A DNA stretch of 64,000 bases from Scleromatobacter sp038243995. Lineage in GTDB: Bacteria > Pseudomonadota > Gammaproteobacteria > Burkholderiales > Burkholderiaceae_C. The DNA is taken from assembly GCA_038243995.1 (NCBI GenBank), contig JBBRTV010000001.1, forward strand, positions 124,001-188,000, read 5' to 3'. Both the position numbers and the translations under genes were made by a program. The notes beneath the pieces are model-generated. The model ran no database searches, was not told the origin of the DNA, and worked only from the letters and a program-made list of their open reading frames with translations. Positions 1 through 8,601 of this stretch are shown in pieces; the first letter of the stretch is position 1; each line of letters begins with the position of its first letter.

Positions 1-1
1 C

Positions 2-478
2 GCCAACGGCGGCTATGCGGCTACCGACGTCGGCGACTTGTTCAAGTGGTCGACCCGCGCCTGGGGCATCGGCGCGCTGCTGTCGCTGCCCGTGTTCGAT
101 GGCGGTCGCCGCGCAGCCGGCGTGCAGACGACGAACGCGCAGTGGGACATCGCCGCCGCGCGCTATCGCGAGCAGGTGCTGGGCGCCTTCCGCGATGTCG
201 AGGATCAACTGTCGTCGTTGCGCCTGCTGGCCGCGCAGGCCGGCGCGCAGGCGCAGGCGGTCGATGCGGCGACGCGGGCGACCGTGCTGTCCGACACGCG
301 CTATCGCAACGGCCTCGTCAGCCAGCTCGAACTACTCGATGCGCGCCGCAGCGAGCTCGCGGATCGGCGCGTCGCGGTGCAGGTGCGCGCCGCGCGGTAC
401 CAGGCGACCATCGGCCTGATCCGCGCGCTCGGCGGCGGCTGGGGCGAAAGCTCGCCGACCCCCGCGAAGCCCGCCTGA
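2..478 (+). CDS. Outer-membrane efflux factor (TolC/NodT type), 3' end only
   Basis: The gene enters from the left edge in frame 2, so only the last 158 residues are visible. They show the end of one long alpha-helical hairpin and the second repeat of an outer-membrane efflux duct: a strand-like GALLSLPVFDGGRR segment, then long Ala/Gln/Arg-rich helices ending in LDARRSELADRRVAVQVRAARYQATIGLIRALGGGW. That ending (ten or so residues before a Gly-Gly-Trp) is typical of NodT-family partners of RND pumps. Such proteins form the outer-membrane exit of a tripartite exporter, and the membrane-fusion and RND subunits would be expected upstream outside the window. A TTG at 38 lies in frame but is internal, because the homologous frame continues to the edge. 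The substrate cannot be told. Confidence 0.85.
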   Translation, partial: ANGGYAATDVGDLFKWSTRAWGIGALLSLPVFDGGRRAAGVQTTNAQWDIAAARYREQVLGAFRDVEDQLSSLRLLAAQAGAQAQAVDAATRATVLSDTRYRNGLVSQLELLDARRSELADRRVAVQVRAARYQATIGLIRALGGGWGESSPTPAKPA

Positions 479-657
479 CGGCGGGCGGCGCTGCCCGGGC
501 GGCGTCGCCGCTCTTGTGAAACCCGGTCGCGCGCCCCACGTGGAAGTGGCCCGTGCCACCCTGCCGCCGGCCCGGTCTCGCGGGCGCGGCGACACCGGCC
601 GCGGCGATGCGTCGTATCGTCCGGCGTTCCTTCCGTCGTCCAGTGAATCCCTCCCGC

Positions 658-1674
658 ATGCCTTCGATCTCGTCTGCCAAGCTGCCCCCGCTTTCCGTGC
701 TCGACCTCGTGCCGGTGCAGCAGGGTTCCACCCCGGGCGAGGCGCTGCGCCGCAGCCTCGATCTGGCACGCCATGCCGAAGCGCTCGGCTACACGCGCTA
801 CTGGGTGGCCGAGCACCACAACATGACCGGCATCGCGAGCGCGGCGACCGCCGTCGTGATCGGCTTCCTCGCCAACGGCACGTCGGGCATCCGCGTCGGC
901 TCCGGCGGCATCATGCTGCCCAACCATTCGCCACTGGTGATTGCCGAACAGTTCGGCACACTCGCGTCGCTGTACCCGGGCCGGATCGACCTCGGGCTCG
1001 GCCGTGCGCCCGGCACCGACCAGGTGACGGTGCGTGCGCTGCGGCGCGATCCGCGTGCCGCCGACACCTTTCCCGAGGATGTCCAGGAGTTGCAGGCGCT
1101 GTTCGAGCCCGTGCGCCCCGGCCAGGCCGTCCAGGCCGTTCCCGGCGCCGGACTCGACGTGCCGCTGTGGATCCTCGGCTCCAGCCTGTACGGCGCGCAG
1201 CTGGCGGCGGCGCTCGGCCTGCCCTATGCCTTCGCGTCGCATTTCGCGCCCGACGCGATGGAAGAAGCGCTGGCGATCTACCGGCGCCAGTTCAAGCCGT
1301 CGAAGCAGCTCGCGAAGCCGCACGCGATGGTGGGCGTCAACATCGTCGCCGCCGCGACGGACGCCGAGGCTAAGCGCCTCTTCACATCGCACCAGCAATC
1401 GTTCGCCAACCTGCGCCGCGGCCAGCCGGGCCCGCAGCAGCCGCCGATCGCCGACATCGACGCCTATTGGTCGCCCGCCGAGAAGGAGATGGCGCAGCGC
1501 ATGCTCGCGTGCTCCATCGTCGGCTCGCCCGAGACGGTGCGCTTCGGCCTCGAACGCTTCGCGGCGTTCACCGGCGCTGACGAGCTGATGGTCGTCTCGG
1601 CGATCTTCGACCCGGCCGCACGCCAGCATTCGTACCGGATCCTCGCGGAGGTCGCGGGGCTCGCGCCGCGCTGA
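658..1674 (+). CDS. LLM-class flavin-dependent oxidoreductase (luciferase-like monooxygenase)
   Basis: The 338-residue protein has the bacterial-luciferase TIM-barrel pattern. It begins LSVLDLVPVQQGSTPGEALRRS, followed by the hallmark RYWVAEHHNM and the block GSGGIMLPNHSPLVIAEQFGTL, then PGRIDLGLGRAPGTD. These motifs match the MsnO8-like group that uses reduced FMN, and the physiological substrate of that group is mostly unknown. The ATG at 658 was chosen because homology begins right after it; an upstream in-frame start at 553 would add an Arg/Ala-rich stretch with no conservation pattern. It is a stand-alone gene between the efflux factor and the convergent pqi cluster. Family assignment is firm, the specific reaction is unknown. 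Confidence 0.88.
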   Translation: MPSISSAKLPPLSVLDLVPVQQGSTPGEALRRSLDLARHAEALGYTRYWVAEHHNMTGIASAATAVVIGFLANGTSGIRVGSGGIMLPNHSPLVIAEQFGTLASLYPGRIDLGLGRAPGTDQVTVRALRRDPRAADTFPEDVQELQALFEPVRPGQAVQAVPGAGLDVPLWILGSSLYGAQLAAALGLPYAFASHFAPDAMEEALAIYRRQFKPSKQLAKPHAMVGVNIVAAATDAEAKRLFTSHQQSFANLRRGQPGPQQPPIADIDAYWSPAEKEMAQRMLACSIVGSPETVRFGLERFAAFTGADELMVVSAIFDPAARQHSYRILAEVAGLAPR

Positions 1675-1743
1675 TCGCGATGGCTGCCGGCTCGACGGGT
1701 ACCGGATACGCGTGGTCGTCGGCTCCCGCGCGCCGTGGGTTCG

Positions 1744-2511
1744 TCAGGCCGGCGGCGCGCCGGCCCGGCGCGCCGCCGCCGTCGACGCCCAGACGTGTTC
1801 GTGATCGAACGCGGAGGCCATCGCGGCGATGAGCAGCATCACGGCGCCGAAGGCCCACAACCCGGGGCCGGGGATCACCTGCGCGAGGCCGGCCAGCTTC
1901 ACGAGCGCCACCAGCACGCCCAGCATGAAGACCTCGACCATGACCCACGGCCGCACCGCCTGCATCGCACGCAGCACGCGCTCGAATCCCGGCGCCGGCT
2001 GCCCGGTGCGCAGCGGCAACAGCACGTAGCAGACCGCGGCCATCTGGATGAGCGGGGCGACCAGCGTCGTCAGGAGCACCAGCACGCTCATGAACCAGGC
2101 GTCGTCGTCGTAGAGCGACCGTGCGGCCTGCCACAGCGTCGTGCTGCGCGTCTGGCCTTGCACGTCGATCGCGAGCACCGGGTTCAGGTGGGCGATCGCC
2201 AGCATCACGATGCCGGTAAGCGCCAGGGCCAGCGCCAGGTCGAACGAGGTGTGCCGCGCCAGGCCCAGCGGGCCGCCGCAGCGGCGGCATTCGAAATGCC
2301 GACCCGAGGGCGCGATTTCGTCCGTGGGTTCGGCGGACAACCGCGGATGGCAATGCAGCAGGTCGCACTCGGCGCAGACGAGCAGCTCGTCGCGCAGCCG
2401 CGCCATCGGGACGGGACGGTCGATGGCGTCGATCCCGCCGTCGATGACGTCCAGCGCGGCGCCGGGTTCCGCGGCGGGCGTGTCGGTCGACGGATCTGGA
2501 CGGGCGAGCAT
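1744..2511 (-). CDS. pqiA: PqiA-type membrane protein, N-half homolog
   Basis: This 255-residue protein has a zinc-ribbon-like pair (CAECDLLHC and CRRCGG), then four hydrophobic segments. It corresponds to the first half of the double-domain PqiA of Escherichia coli, recognised by WVMVEVFMLGVLVALVKL. PqiA is the inner-membrane partner of the MCE protein PqiB in lipid traffic between the two membranes. The gene lies 68 bases downstream of pqiC on the same strand, so it is probably the last gene of the operon. Oddly, the other half of PqiA is a separate gene upstream of pqiB (5259-5978). The start at 2511 is the first ATG of the frame; residues 1-40 are acidic and poorly conserved, so a later start is possible. 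Confidence 0.85.
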   Translation of the reverse strand: MLARPDPSTDTPAAEPGAALDVIDGGIDAIDRPVPMARLRDELLVCAECDLLHCHPRLSAEPTDEIAPSGRHFECRRCGGPLGLARHTSFDLALALALTGIVMLAIAHLNPVLAIDVQGQTRSTTLWQAARSLYDDDAWFMSVLVLLTTLVAPLIQMAAVCYVLLPLRTGQPAPGFERVLRAMQAVRPWVMVEVFMLGVLVALVKLAGLAQVIPGPGLWAFGAVMLLIAAMASAFDHEHVWASTAAARRAGAPPA

Positions 2512-2579
2512 CTCAGGGACCCGCGGTCGCGCGCGGCCGAGCGCCCCCGCGGGCGGCAGCGAGCGCGGGCGTGTTCATC

Positions 2580-3416
2580 TCACTGCCCGGCAGCCCGCAC
2601 GCAGTCGCGTGCGCGGTCGGCGGCGGTGTCGCGCAGCGCGGCGACGACGTCGGCGGCCACTGCGCGCAGCGTCTGCGCATGCGCACGCGCGAGGCGGTCG
2701 AAGCGTTGCTGGGCGGCGTCGACCGTCGGGTTGACGGGCGGCGCGTCGGTGCCGGCGTCGCGCACGCCTGTGCGCACCGCGTGGAAGCGGCCGGCCTCGA
2801 CCGGCGACAGGGCGGTGTCGGACGGCAGGCATTCGAGCGTCCAGCGCACCTGATCGTCGATTGCGGGCGCGGGCGCCAGCATGCTGTCGAAACGCAGCAC
2901 CTGCACGCGCACGCGCAGGGCCGGCGCGACGTCGAGGTCGGCGGCGCTGCCGGAGCCGGTCGGGCCGGCGTCGGCCCACAGCGCGCCGGGCAACGGGGCG
3001 CGGTTCAGGTGGTCGGCGAGCGACTGGGCGATTTCGGAGGCGAGCCCCTGGGTCCAGAGCTGGTGGTCGTACACCAGGGCGCCGGTGTCGCCGACGCGGA
3101 TCACCCATTCGTTGCGGGCCAGCGAATCGGGCACCGTCACCGGGCCGATCGCCAGCACGCCGCCCGGCACCTGCGCTGCGGGCGAGACGGCGGGCCCGGT
3201 CGGCCGCAGCGTGTGGAAGTAGTCGGGTGGCGTCGAACAGGCGGCGACGGCCAGCGCAAGCAGCGCGACGCGTGCCGGCCGCCACGCGCTTGCGCCGCCC
3301 GGCGCCCGGGATGCGGGTGCACCACCGCCCCCGGCAGCGTGTGCGGGAGGCTGCGCGCACGACGTGCACGGCACTGCGCGCCGGCCGCGCGCGCGCGGGA
3401 AGGGGGTCGACATCAT
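2580..3416 (-). CDS. pqiC: PqiC, ABC-type auxiliary lipoprotein of the Pqi system
   Basis: The gene encodes about 278 residues. A hydrophobic stretch RVALLALAVAAC followed by STPPDYFHTL is a lipoprotein signal, with Cys about residue 60. It continues into the family pattern GVLAIGPVTVPDSLARNEWVIRVGD and LWTQGLASEIAQSLADHL. PqiC is an outer-membrane lipoprotein that docks the needle of PqiB. ATGATG occupies 3416-3411, and the first ATG overlaps the pqiB stop as ATGA, which indicates translational coupling. The stretch before the lipobox is unusually long (about 50 residues, Arg- and Pro-rich), so a later start such as a GTG near the hydrophobic core is also possible. The frame stays open far upstream inside pqiB, but that part is a shadow. 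Confidence 0.82.
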   Translation of the reverse strand: MMSTPFPRARGRRAVPCTSCAQPPAHAAGGGGAPASRAPGGASAWRPARVALLALAVAACSTPPDYFHTLRPTGPAVSPAAQVPGGVLAIGPVTVPDSLARNEWVIRVGDTGALVYDHQLWTQGLASEIAQSLADHLNRAPLPGALWADAGPTGSGSAADLDVAPALRVRVQVLRFDSMLAPAPAIDDQVRWTLECLPSDTALSPVEAGRFHAVRTGVRDAGTDAPPVNPTVDAAQQRFDRLARAHAQTLRAVAADVVAALRDTAADRARDCVRAAGQ

Positions 3417-5197
3417 TTCGGATCCTCCGGCTTGCCCTTCAACAGCGACTCCGGATGCCGCTCGAGGTAGTCCGCCAGCGAACGCAGGGATTGCGCGGCG
3501 TGCGAAACATCGTTCAAGGTTTGCGTGGTCTGCGGCCCCATCGCCTGGTCGACGGTGCCCAGCGTCTTGCGCAGGTCGATCAGCGCCTTGCGCGCCTCCA
3601 CGAGCGTGTTCTTCGCTTCGGGGGCGAGCGTGCTGTCGAGATGCTGGATGAGTTCGTCGGCATGCCTGACGCCCAGGTCCAGGTCGCCCAGCGAGCGGTG
3701 CAGGTCCTGCGCGAGCTCGTCGAACGGGATCTTGTCGAGCTTCTGCGCGAGGTCGGTCAGCGAATCCTGCAGCGTGTCGAGGCCTCCCGGCGTGGTGGGC
3801 AGGATGGGCGGCGTGGCGCGCCAGTCGATGCGGGCGGGCGGCATCTTCGGGAAGAAATCGAGCGCAACGTACAGCTGGCCCGTCAGCAGGTTGCCGCTGC
3901 GCAGCTGCGCCCGGAAGCCGCGCTTGACCATGGGATCGAGGCGCTCGCGCTGGTCGGCCTGCGTCGTGTCGGCCTTCTGCGGCAGGTTGACGGTGGGCAG
4001 CCGGCGCGGATAGACCCGCACGTCGACCGCGATCATCGGCTCGGGATTGTCGGCACCGCCGCGACCCGCGACGCCGATGTGCGTGACTTCTCCGATCGGC
4101 AACCCGCGGTAATCCACCGGCGCGCCCACCGCGAGGCCGCGCACCGAGGTCGCGAACAGCAGACGGTAGTCGAAGCCCTGGGTGTCGGGCTGGCGCAGCG
4201 CGTCGGTCTTCTGCGCGTAGAGGTGGAACTGCGCGTGCTCGGCCGCCTCGGCGAGCCCGGTCGGATCGACATCCGGCAGATCCGAGAACGCGATGCCGCC
4301 GGCCAGGAGGCTCACCAGCGACTGGGTCTCGACGTGCAGCCCCTGCGCATCGAGCCCGACGTCGACGCCGCTCGCATGCCAGAAGCGGGTCGAGGAGCTG
4401 ACGAAACGGTCGTAGGGCGCCGTGACGAAGATCGTGAAACGGATGTGGCGGCCGTCCGGCGTCATCTGGTAGGCCATCACCTGGCCGACCGGCACGCGGC
4501 GCAGGAAGATCGGGGAGCCGATGTCGAGCGAGCCGAGCTCGTCGGATTCGAGTACGAACTCGCGGCCCGGGACGTCGGCGGTGATCGTCGGCTGCACGTC
4601 GAGACCCTGGAAATCGCGCCGCTCCGTCGCGTTGCGGCCCGCGTCCATGCCGATATAGGCGCCCGACAGCAGCGTTCCGAGCCCGCTGACCCCCGCCGCG
4701 CCGACGCGCGGGCGCACCACCCAGAAGCGGGTGTCGGTGACCAGCAGCGTCTCGATGCCCTGGTTGCCGCGCATCTCCGCGGTGACCTCGACCTCGCGAT
4801 GGTCCGCCGTCAACTTGACGCGCCGGACGATGCCGATGTCGACGTCCTTGAACTTGATGTGCGTCTTGCCGGCCTCGATGCCTTCGGCGTTGCGGAAGAA
4901 GATCGTGATCTCGGGGCCGCGCCCCAGCATCGAGCGCACGCCCAGACCCAGGCCGATGAGGACGGCGATCAGCGGCACGAGCCAGACTAGCCACAGCGAG
5001 TAATGCGCGCGGCGCGCCACGACCGGGCGCGGAAGGGTGCGGCCGGGGCCCGGCGAGGCTTGCGATGCGGGGTCGGCGGGCGGCGGCGACGGGTCGGAGG
5101 GCATGGGGGCGGGCGGGCTCGCAGGCGGCGTGGGGTCTGTCGGGGGAGCGGCGGGCGGCGTCGCGTCGCCGGCGCCCGGGCCTTCGGTGGGGCTCAT
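3413..5197 (-). CDS. pqiB: PqiB, triple-MCE-domain lipid transport protein
   Basis: This is a 594-residue protein. Residues 1-60 are Pro/Ala-rich and cytoplasmic, followed by one transmembrane helix (LWLVWLVPLIAVLIGLGLGV, about 66-86). Three MCE (mammalian cell entry/MlaD-type) domains follow: about 90-180 starting GPEITIFFRNAEGIEAGKT, about 195-290 starting GREFVLESDELGSL, and about 310-430 containing GLAVGAPVDYRGLPIGEV. The C-terminal 150 residues are Leu/Asp-rich helices that in E. coli PqiB form a long central needle. PqiB bridges the periplasm for phospholipid movement. The length is slightly above the 546 of E. coli because of the N-terminal tail. It sits between the PqiA C-half gene (61 bases upstream) and pqiC (4-base overlap). 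Confidence 0.93.
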   Translation of the reverse strand: MSPTEGPGAGDATPPAAPPTDPTPPASPPAPMPSDPSPPPADPASQASPGPGRTLPRPVVARRAHYSLWLVWLVPLIAVLIGLGLGVRSMLGRGPEITIFFRNAEGIEAGKTHIKFKDVDIGIVRRVKLTADHREVEVTAEMRGNQGIETLLVTDTRFWVVRPRVGAAGVSGLGTLLSGAYIGMDAGRNATERRDFQGLDVQPTITADVPGREFVLESDELGSLDIGSPIFLRRVPVGQVMAYQMTPDGRHIRFTIFVTAPYDRFVSSSTRFWHASGVDVGLDAQGLHVETQSLVSLLAGGIAFSDLPDVDPTGLAEAAEHAQFHLYAQKTDALRQPDTQGFDYRLLFATSVRGLAVGAPVDYRGLPIGEVTHIGVAGRGGADNPEPMIAVDVRVYPRRLPTVNLPQKADTTQADQRERLDPMVKRGFRAQLRSGNLLTGQLYVALDFFPKMPPARIDWRATPPILPTTPGGLDTLQDSLTDLAQKLDKIPFDELAQDLHRSLGDLDLGVRHADELIQHLDSTLAPEAKNTLVEARKALIDLRKTLGTVDQAMGPQTTQTLNDVSHAAQSLRSLADYLERHPESLLKGKPEDPK

Positions 5198-5258
5198 CGG
5201 GCCAGCTCCAGGCTGCGTCTTGCGGTGTATTCGTCTTTCGGGCGGCCGTGCATGCAGT

Positions 5259-5978
5259 TCATTCGGAGCCTCCCGCCCGCTCGCCGGTGGACGCCTCCAG
5301 CGGCTCCAGCGCGTCGATCTCGTCGGGCGCGGCGCCCGGTTCGTCCCACAACAGGCGGGGGTCGAAGCTGTGCGTCGCCAGCATCGTGAGCACGACGACG
5401 GCGCCGAACGCCATCGCGCCCGGCCCGGGGCGCAGCTCCGCCAGGCTCTCGATCTGCACGAGCGCGGCGAGCATCGTGACGACGAAGATGTCGAGCATCG
5501 ACCAGCGGCCGATCAGCTCCAGGACGCGGTAGCCCTCGAGGCGGTGAACGGCCCAGCGCCGGTCGTGGCGCTGCAGCGAGACGAGCAGCAGCGACAGTGT
5601 CAGGAGCTTTGTGACGGGCACGACGATGCTGGCGACGAAAACGATGATCGCCAGCAGCCAGGAGCCCTCTTTCCAGAGGTAGACGATGCCGCTGTAGATG
5701 GTGTCCGACTGCGCGCCGGAGAACGACGCGGTGGTCGTGACCGGCAACAGGTTGGCGGGCAGGTAGAGCGCGGTCGCGGCGAGCAGGTAGGCCCAGCTGC
5801 GTGCGATGGAATCGGGCTTGCGCGGCGTGACCACGGCGTTGCAGCGCGGGCAGCGCGCGAGGCCGGATTCGAGCGCGAGCGGCGCGGGCTCGCACACCGC
5901 GGCGCAGCCGCGACAACGCCAGAGTCCGGCCGAGAGGGCGGAGCGGGCGGATGCAGTGACGGGCGGGGCAGAAGGCAT
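5259..5978 (-). CDS. pqiA: PqiA-type membrane protein, C-half homolog
   Basis: The 239-residue product starts with zinc-ribbon cysteines (CRGCAAVC and CPRCNAV), then DSIARSWAYLLAATALYLPANLLPV, LWKEGSWLLAIIVFVASIVVP and GRWSMLDIFVVTMLAALVQ. These match the second half of E. coli PqiA, which carries LWSEGS and RWSMIDVFV. The ATG at 5978 was preferred to an in-frame ATG at 6068 because the extra 30 residues are unconserved and Ala/Pro-rich. It is the first gene of the minus-strand pqi cluster. Together with the 1744-2511 gene it supplies both PqiA halves as separate polypeptides, placed on either side of pqiBC. Confidence 0.87.
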   Translation of the reverse strand: MPSAPPVTASARSALSAGLWRCRGCAAVCEPAPLALESGLARCPRCNAVVTPRKPDSIARSWAYLLAATALYLPANLLPVTTTASFSGAQSDTIYSGIVYLWKEGSWLLAIIVFVASIVVPVTKLLTLSLLLVSLQRHDRRWAVHRLEGYRVLELIGRWSMLDIFVVTMLAALVQIESLAELRPGPGAMAFGAVVVLTMLATHSFDPRLLWDEPGAAPDEIDALEPLEASTGERAGGSE

Positions 5979-6080
5979 GCGGCGCGGCGGGGGCTTGAGG
6001 CAGGCGTGCGGATGCACGGCGCCCGCAAGAATGCCACAGGCCGAGCTGGCCGCTCGGGCGGCGGGCAATTATTGCCCGCG

Positions 6081-7718
6081 TCAATTGCGGCCCGGTGCGC
6101 CGCTCAGCGACTTCAGGTCGAACGACGTGACGTAGACGTTGGACCGGTTGTCGTAGAACAGGCTCGAATTGCGCGCGTCGCCGGAATTGTTGTACGGGAA
6201 GAGGACGTCCATGCACTTCATCGGGCCGGCGACGAACACGCGGTACAGGATCGCGCGGCTGCCGCGGTAGACGTTGACTTCGGGCTGCGCCTGGAAATCG
6301 GCCGGCGGCATCTTCTTCTTCGCGTCGTAGTTCTTCCAGACCAGCAGCGTCGGCTTGGTGGTCGCGCCGCCGCCGTCGCGCAGGACGTCGACGTTGGTAA
6401 GACCCACGAGATGGCCGTTGACGGTATCCGACCAGGAGGTGTTGTACAGGCCGGGCACGTAGTCGCTCATGGGCAGATCGCGCTGGGTCTGGAGTGACTT
6501 GACGCCGTTCGCGACGCGGGGGCGATCGGCGCTGCAGGTGGGCACGACGGGGCGGTCGGCGGACGTGGCGCCCGAAGCGACGCCAGCCGCGACCGGCGTG
6601 CCCATGTTGCTGCCGCCGAAGTCGCCCGAATTCGGGAGGGCGGCGACGGGGACGCCGCCGAAGTCGATGAAGGTCGATGCGGGGCGGGTGCCCTTGGCCC
6701 GCGACGCCTTGCCGGCACCCCTCGCCGGCACGCTGGCGGGGATGTCGGCCGCCGCCTGGGCCTGGCCGCTGCTGCGGTAGTACTGCAGCGCCTGGCGGCG
6801 CGTGGCGAGGAACTTGCGGAACGCCGCGTCGTCGCTCAGGTCGACGATCTCGACGCGCCGGTTGACGCTGCGACCGGCTTCGGCGTGGTTGTCGGCGATG
6901 GGCAGGGTCTCGCCCGCACCCTGGAAGTAGAGGTTGGTCGCGGGCACGCCCTGCGACTGGAACACGCGCGCCACGGCGGCGGCACGGCGTTCGGAGAGGT
7001 TGGCGTTGTCGCGCGAGATGCCGACGTCGTCGGTGTGGCCGACGAGCAGGATGCGCTTGGTACTGAGCGTCTCGACCGCGGTGCGCTCGTCCTGCGTCGC
7101 TTGCGGCGTCAGCTTCGAGAGCTGGCGCGGATACGAATACTGTTCGGCGATGTCGCGGAACAGCGACTCGGCGTCGGGGCTCAGGCGGTCGGAACCGGAG
7201 GCGAACTGGCGTCCCGAATCGCGCAACGTGACGGACAGCCCGGCCGTGCTGTTGTCGCCGCTGGGCGCGAACGGCGTCGCGGAGGCGGCGCGCCCGTCGG
7301 CCGGCGAGCCGCCGGGGGTGAGCGCAGCGACGGTCGCCGCCGGCGGCAGTTCGCCCTTGGGCACGACGACCGGGCTCACGGTCATTTCCGCGTCGTGATC
7401 CCTGGCGATCTTGAACAGTGCGCAACGGCGCTGATCCATGTCGTAGCCGATCGCCGCACCGATGCCGCCGCCGGCGATGCCGCCCAGCACCCTGGCGTCG
7501 GTCGACTTGCTGAACTGCGACGCGACCACGGCACCGGTGACCGCCCCCAGCATGCCGCCGACGACGGTGGCCGTCTTCGCGCACGGGTCGTCGCTGATCT
7601 TCATGCCGGCGATCGACTGGGCGCCGGTGTTCGGGTCGGTGGCGCAACCCGGGATGAACAGCAGCAGGGCAAGCGCGGCGGCCAGGGGCCGGCGCGGCGA
7701 TCGGGACTCGAGTTTCAT
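6081..7718 (-). CDS. OmpA-domain lipoprotein with a glycine-zipper and an extra C-terminal domain
   Basis: The 545-residue protein has a lipoprotein signal (ALALLLFIPGC, Cys25). A glycine-zipper segment follows at about 52-95 (VVGGMLGAVTGAVV, GGIAGGGIGAAIGYDM), then a linker, and an OmpA/MotB peptidoglycan-binding domain at about 165-292 with LVGHTDDVG, LSERRAAAVARVF and NRRVEIV. Residues 300-545 are an extra region I do not recognise, ending in a tyrosine-rich globular-looking segment (YVPGLYNTSWSDTVNG, MKCMDVLFPYNNSG). Such proteins tether the outer membrane to the cell wall. The ATG at 7718 directly precedes the signal sequence; the open frame upstream to 7970 has no signal logic. The spacing to the pqi cluster (about 100 bases) does not prove co-transcription. 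Confidence 0.85.
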   Translation of the reverse strand: MKLESRSPRRPLAAALALLLFIPGCATDPNTGAQSIAGMKISDDPCAKTATVVGGMLGAVTGAVVASQFSKSTDARVLGGIAGGGIGAAIGYDMDQRRCALFKIARDHDAEMTVSPVVVPKGELPPAATVAALTPGGSPADGRAASATPFAPSGDNSTAGLSVTLRDSGRQFASGSDRLSPDAESLFRDIAEQYSYPRQLSKLTPQATQDERTAVETLSTKRILLVGHTDDVGISRDNANLSERRAAAVARVFQSQGVPATNLYFQGAGETLPIADNHAEAGRSVNRRVEIVDLSDDAAFRKFLATRRQALQYYRSSGQAQAAADIPASVPARGAGKASRAKGTRPASTFIDFGGVPVAALPNSGDFGGSNMGTPVAAGVASGATSADRPVVPTCSADRPRVANGVKSLQTQRDLPMSDYVPGLYNTSWSDTVNGHLVGLTNVDVLRDGGGATTKPTLLVWKNYDAKKKMPPADFQAQPEVNVYRGSRAILYRVFVAGPMKCMDVLFPYNNSGDARNSSLFYDNRSNVYVTSFDLKSLSGAPGRN

Positions 7719-8004
7719 GGCGTGATCCGCTGGGAGTGCGGGTGTTGATCCCGGGGCCGTCAAGTGGCGCGCGGGGATGCGCCGACCACGGCCCGCAGGC
7801 GCATCCTTCGGCGGAGACGGATCCCCGCATTCAAACATGCCCGGCGTCGGCGGATACTCGTCAAACGGGAGGATTTCCCTCCCTGCCGGCGCGCGTGCCG
7901 GTCGTGCGCGACAAAAAATCTCCGAAATCCGTTCGAGGGATTGCGCCGTCTCCAGCGTGATCGGCTGCAAATTGTCAGGGTTCCGAAGTCGAATTTGGTG
8001 GTTC

Positions 8005-8601
8005 CTATCCCGGCTGGCGCGCGTCAGGTAGCGCGAGAAGTTGTGCTTCGAGCTTTCGTATACCCTGCATCAGGTTCTTGAATGTCGCCGAGCGCTCGTT
8101 GGTCAGATCGAGATGCACGCCGAGCTGCCTGGAACTCGCAACTTTCTGGTACGCCCCACGGGTCAGCGTCTTAAGTTCGGCGCTCGGGCTTCCCAATCGG
8201 TCCGGATGCCTGAATTTCTCTGCGTTCTGTCGTGGAGCGAGGCCCGATTGGCCCGTTGCCAGTTCCACAGCACGGAGGTCCGCCAGATACATGGTCTCTA
8301 GTTCACGGCATGCGATTCGCACTAACGAGGTATCCTCGCGCGCCGCAGCTTGGCACAAGTCAAGCAGTCTTCGCTTGATCACGCCGCAGTCGGGAGCACC
8401 GTCCTGATCGCGCAAGACCAGGAAGCGAGCATTCGGGTTTTGATAGCCGCGTAGTCGGCGGGTCAATTGCCTTTCGAGATCCTGCTTGCCCTCAAAGGCG
8501 ATCGTACGGTGATTGATGCTCGAATCCAGCATGCGCGGCAGCAGAGCGTCGAGTAGAGCCTTCGCAGAGCGCTCTTCCAGGAAGAACACCAGTTCCTTCA
8601 T
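8005..8601 (-). CDS. DUF4276-type TOPRIM-like protein, partner of the upstream ATPase
   Basis: A 198-residue protein. Near the N-terminus is KELVFFLEERSAKALLDALLP (Glu9-Glu10), then ARFLVLRDQDGAPDC (Asp65, Asp67) and CRELETMYLADL (Glu100-region). An acidic residue after a first strand followed by a DxD pair after a second is the layout of TOPRIM-like nucleases, and the spacing and the E-x-x-YLAD element fit the DUF4276 family. That assignment is by motif, not by search. The start ATG at 8601 overlaps the stop of the ATPase gene as ATGA, so the two are translationally coupled. GC in sampled stretches is about 52%, far below its neighbours, indicating transfer. Likely the effector half of a two-gene defence module. 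Confidence 0.72.
   Translation of the reverse strand: MKELVFFLEERSAKALLDALLPRMLDSSINHRTIAFEGKQDLERQLTRRLRGYQNPNARFLVLRDQDGAPDCGVIKRRLLDLCQAAAREDTSLVRIACRELETMYLADLRAVELATGQSGLAPRQNAEKFRHPDRLGSPSAELKTLTRGAYQKVASSRQLGVHLDLTNERSATFKNLMQGIRKLEAQLLALPDARQPG

Noticed and set aside
2580..4994. An 804-codon open frame on the minus strand across pqiB and pqiC
   Set aside because: Its first two thirds read pqiB in the wrong frame (Arg/Gly-rich, no motif). Only the last 278 codons are a real gene, pqiC starting at 3416.
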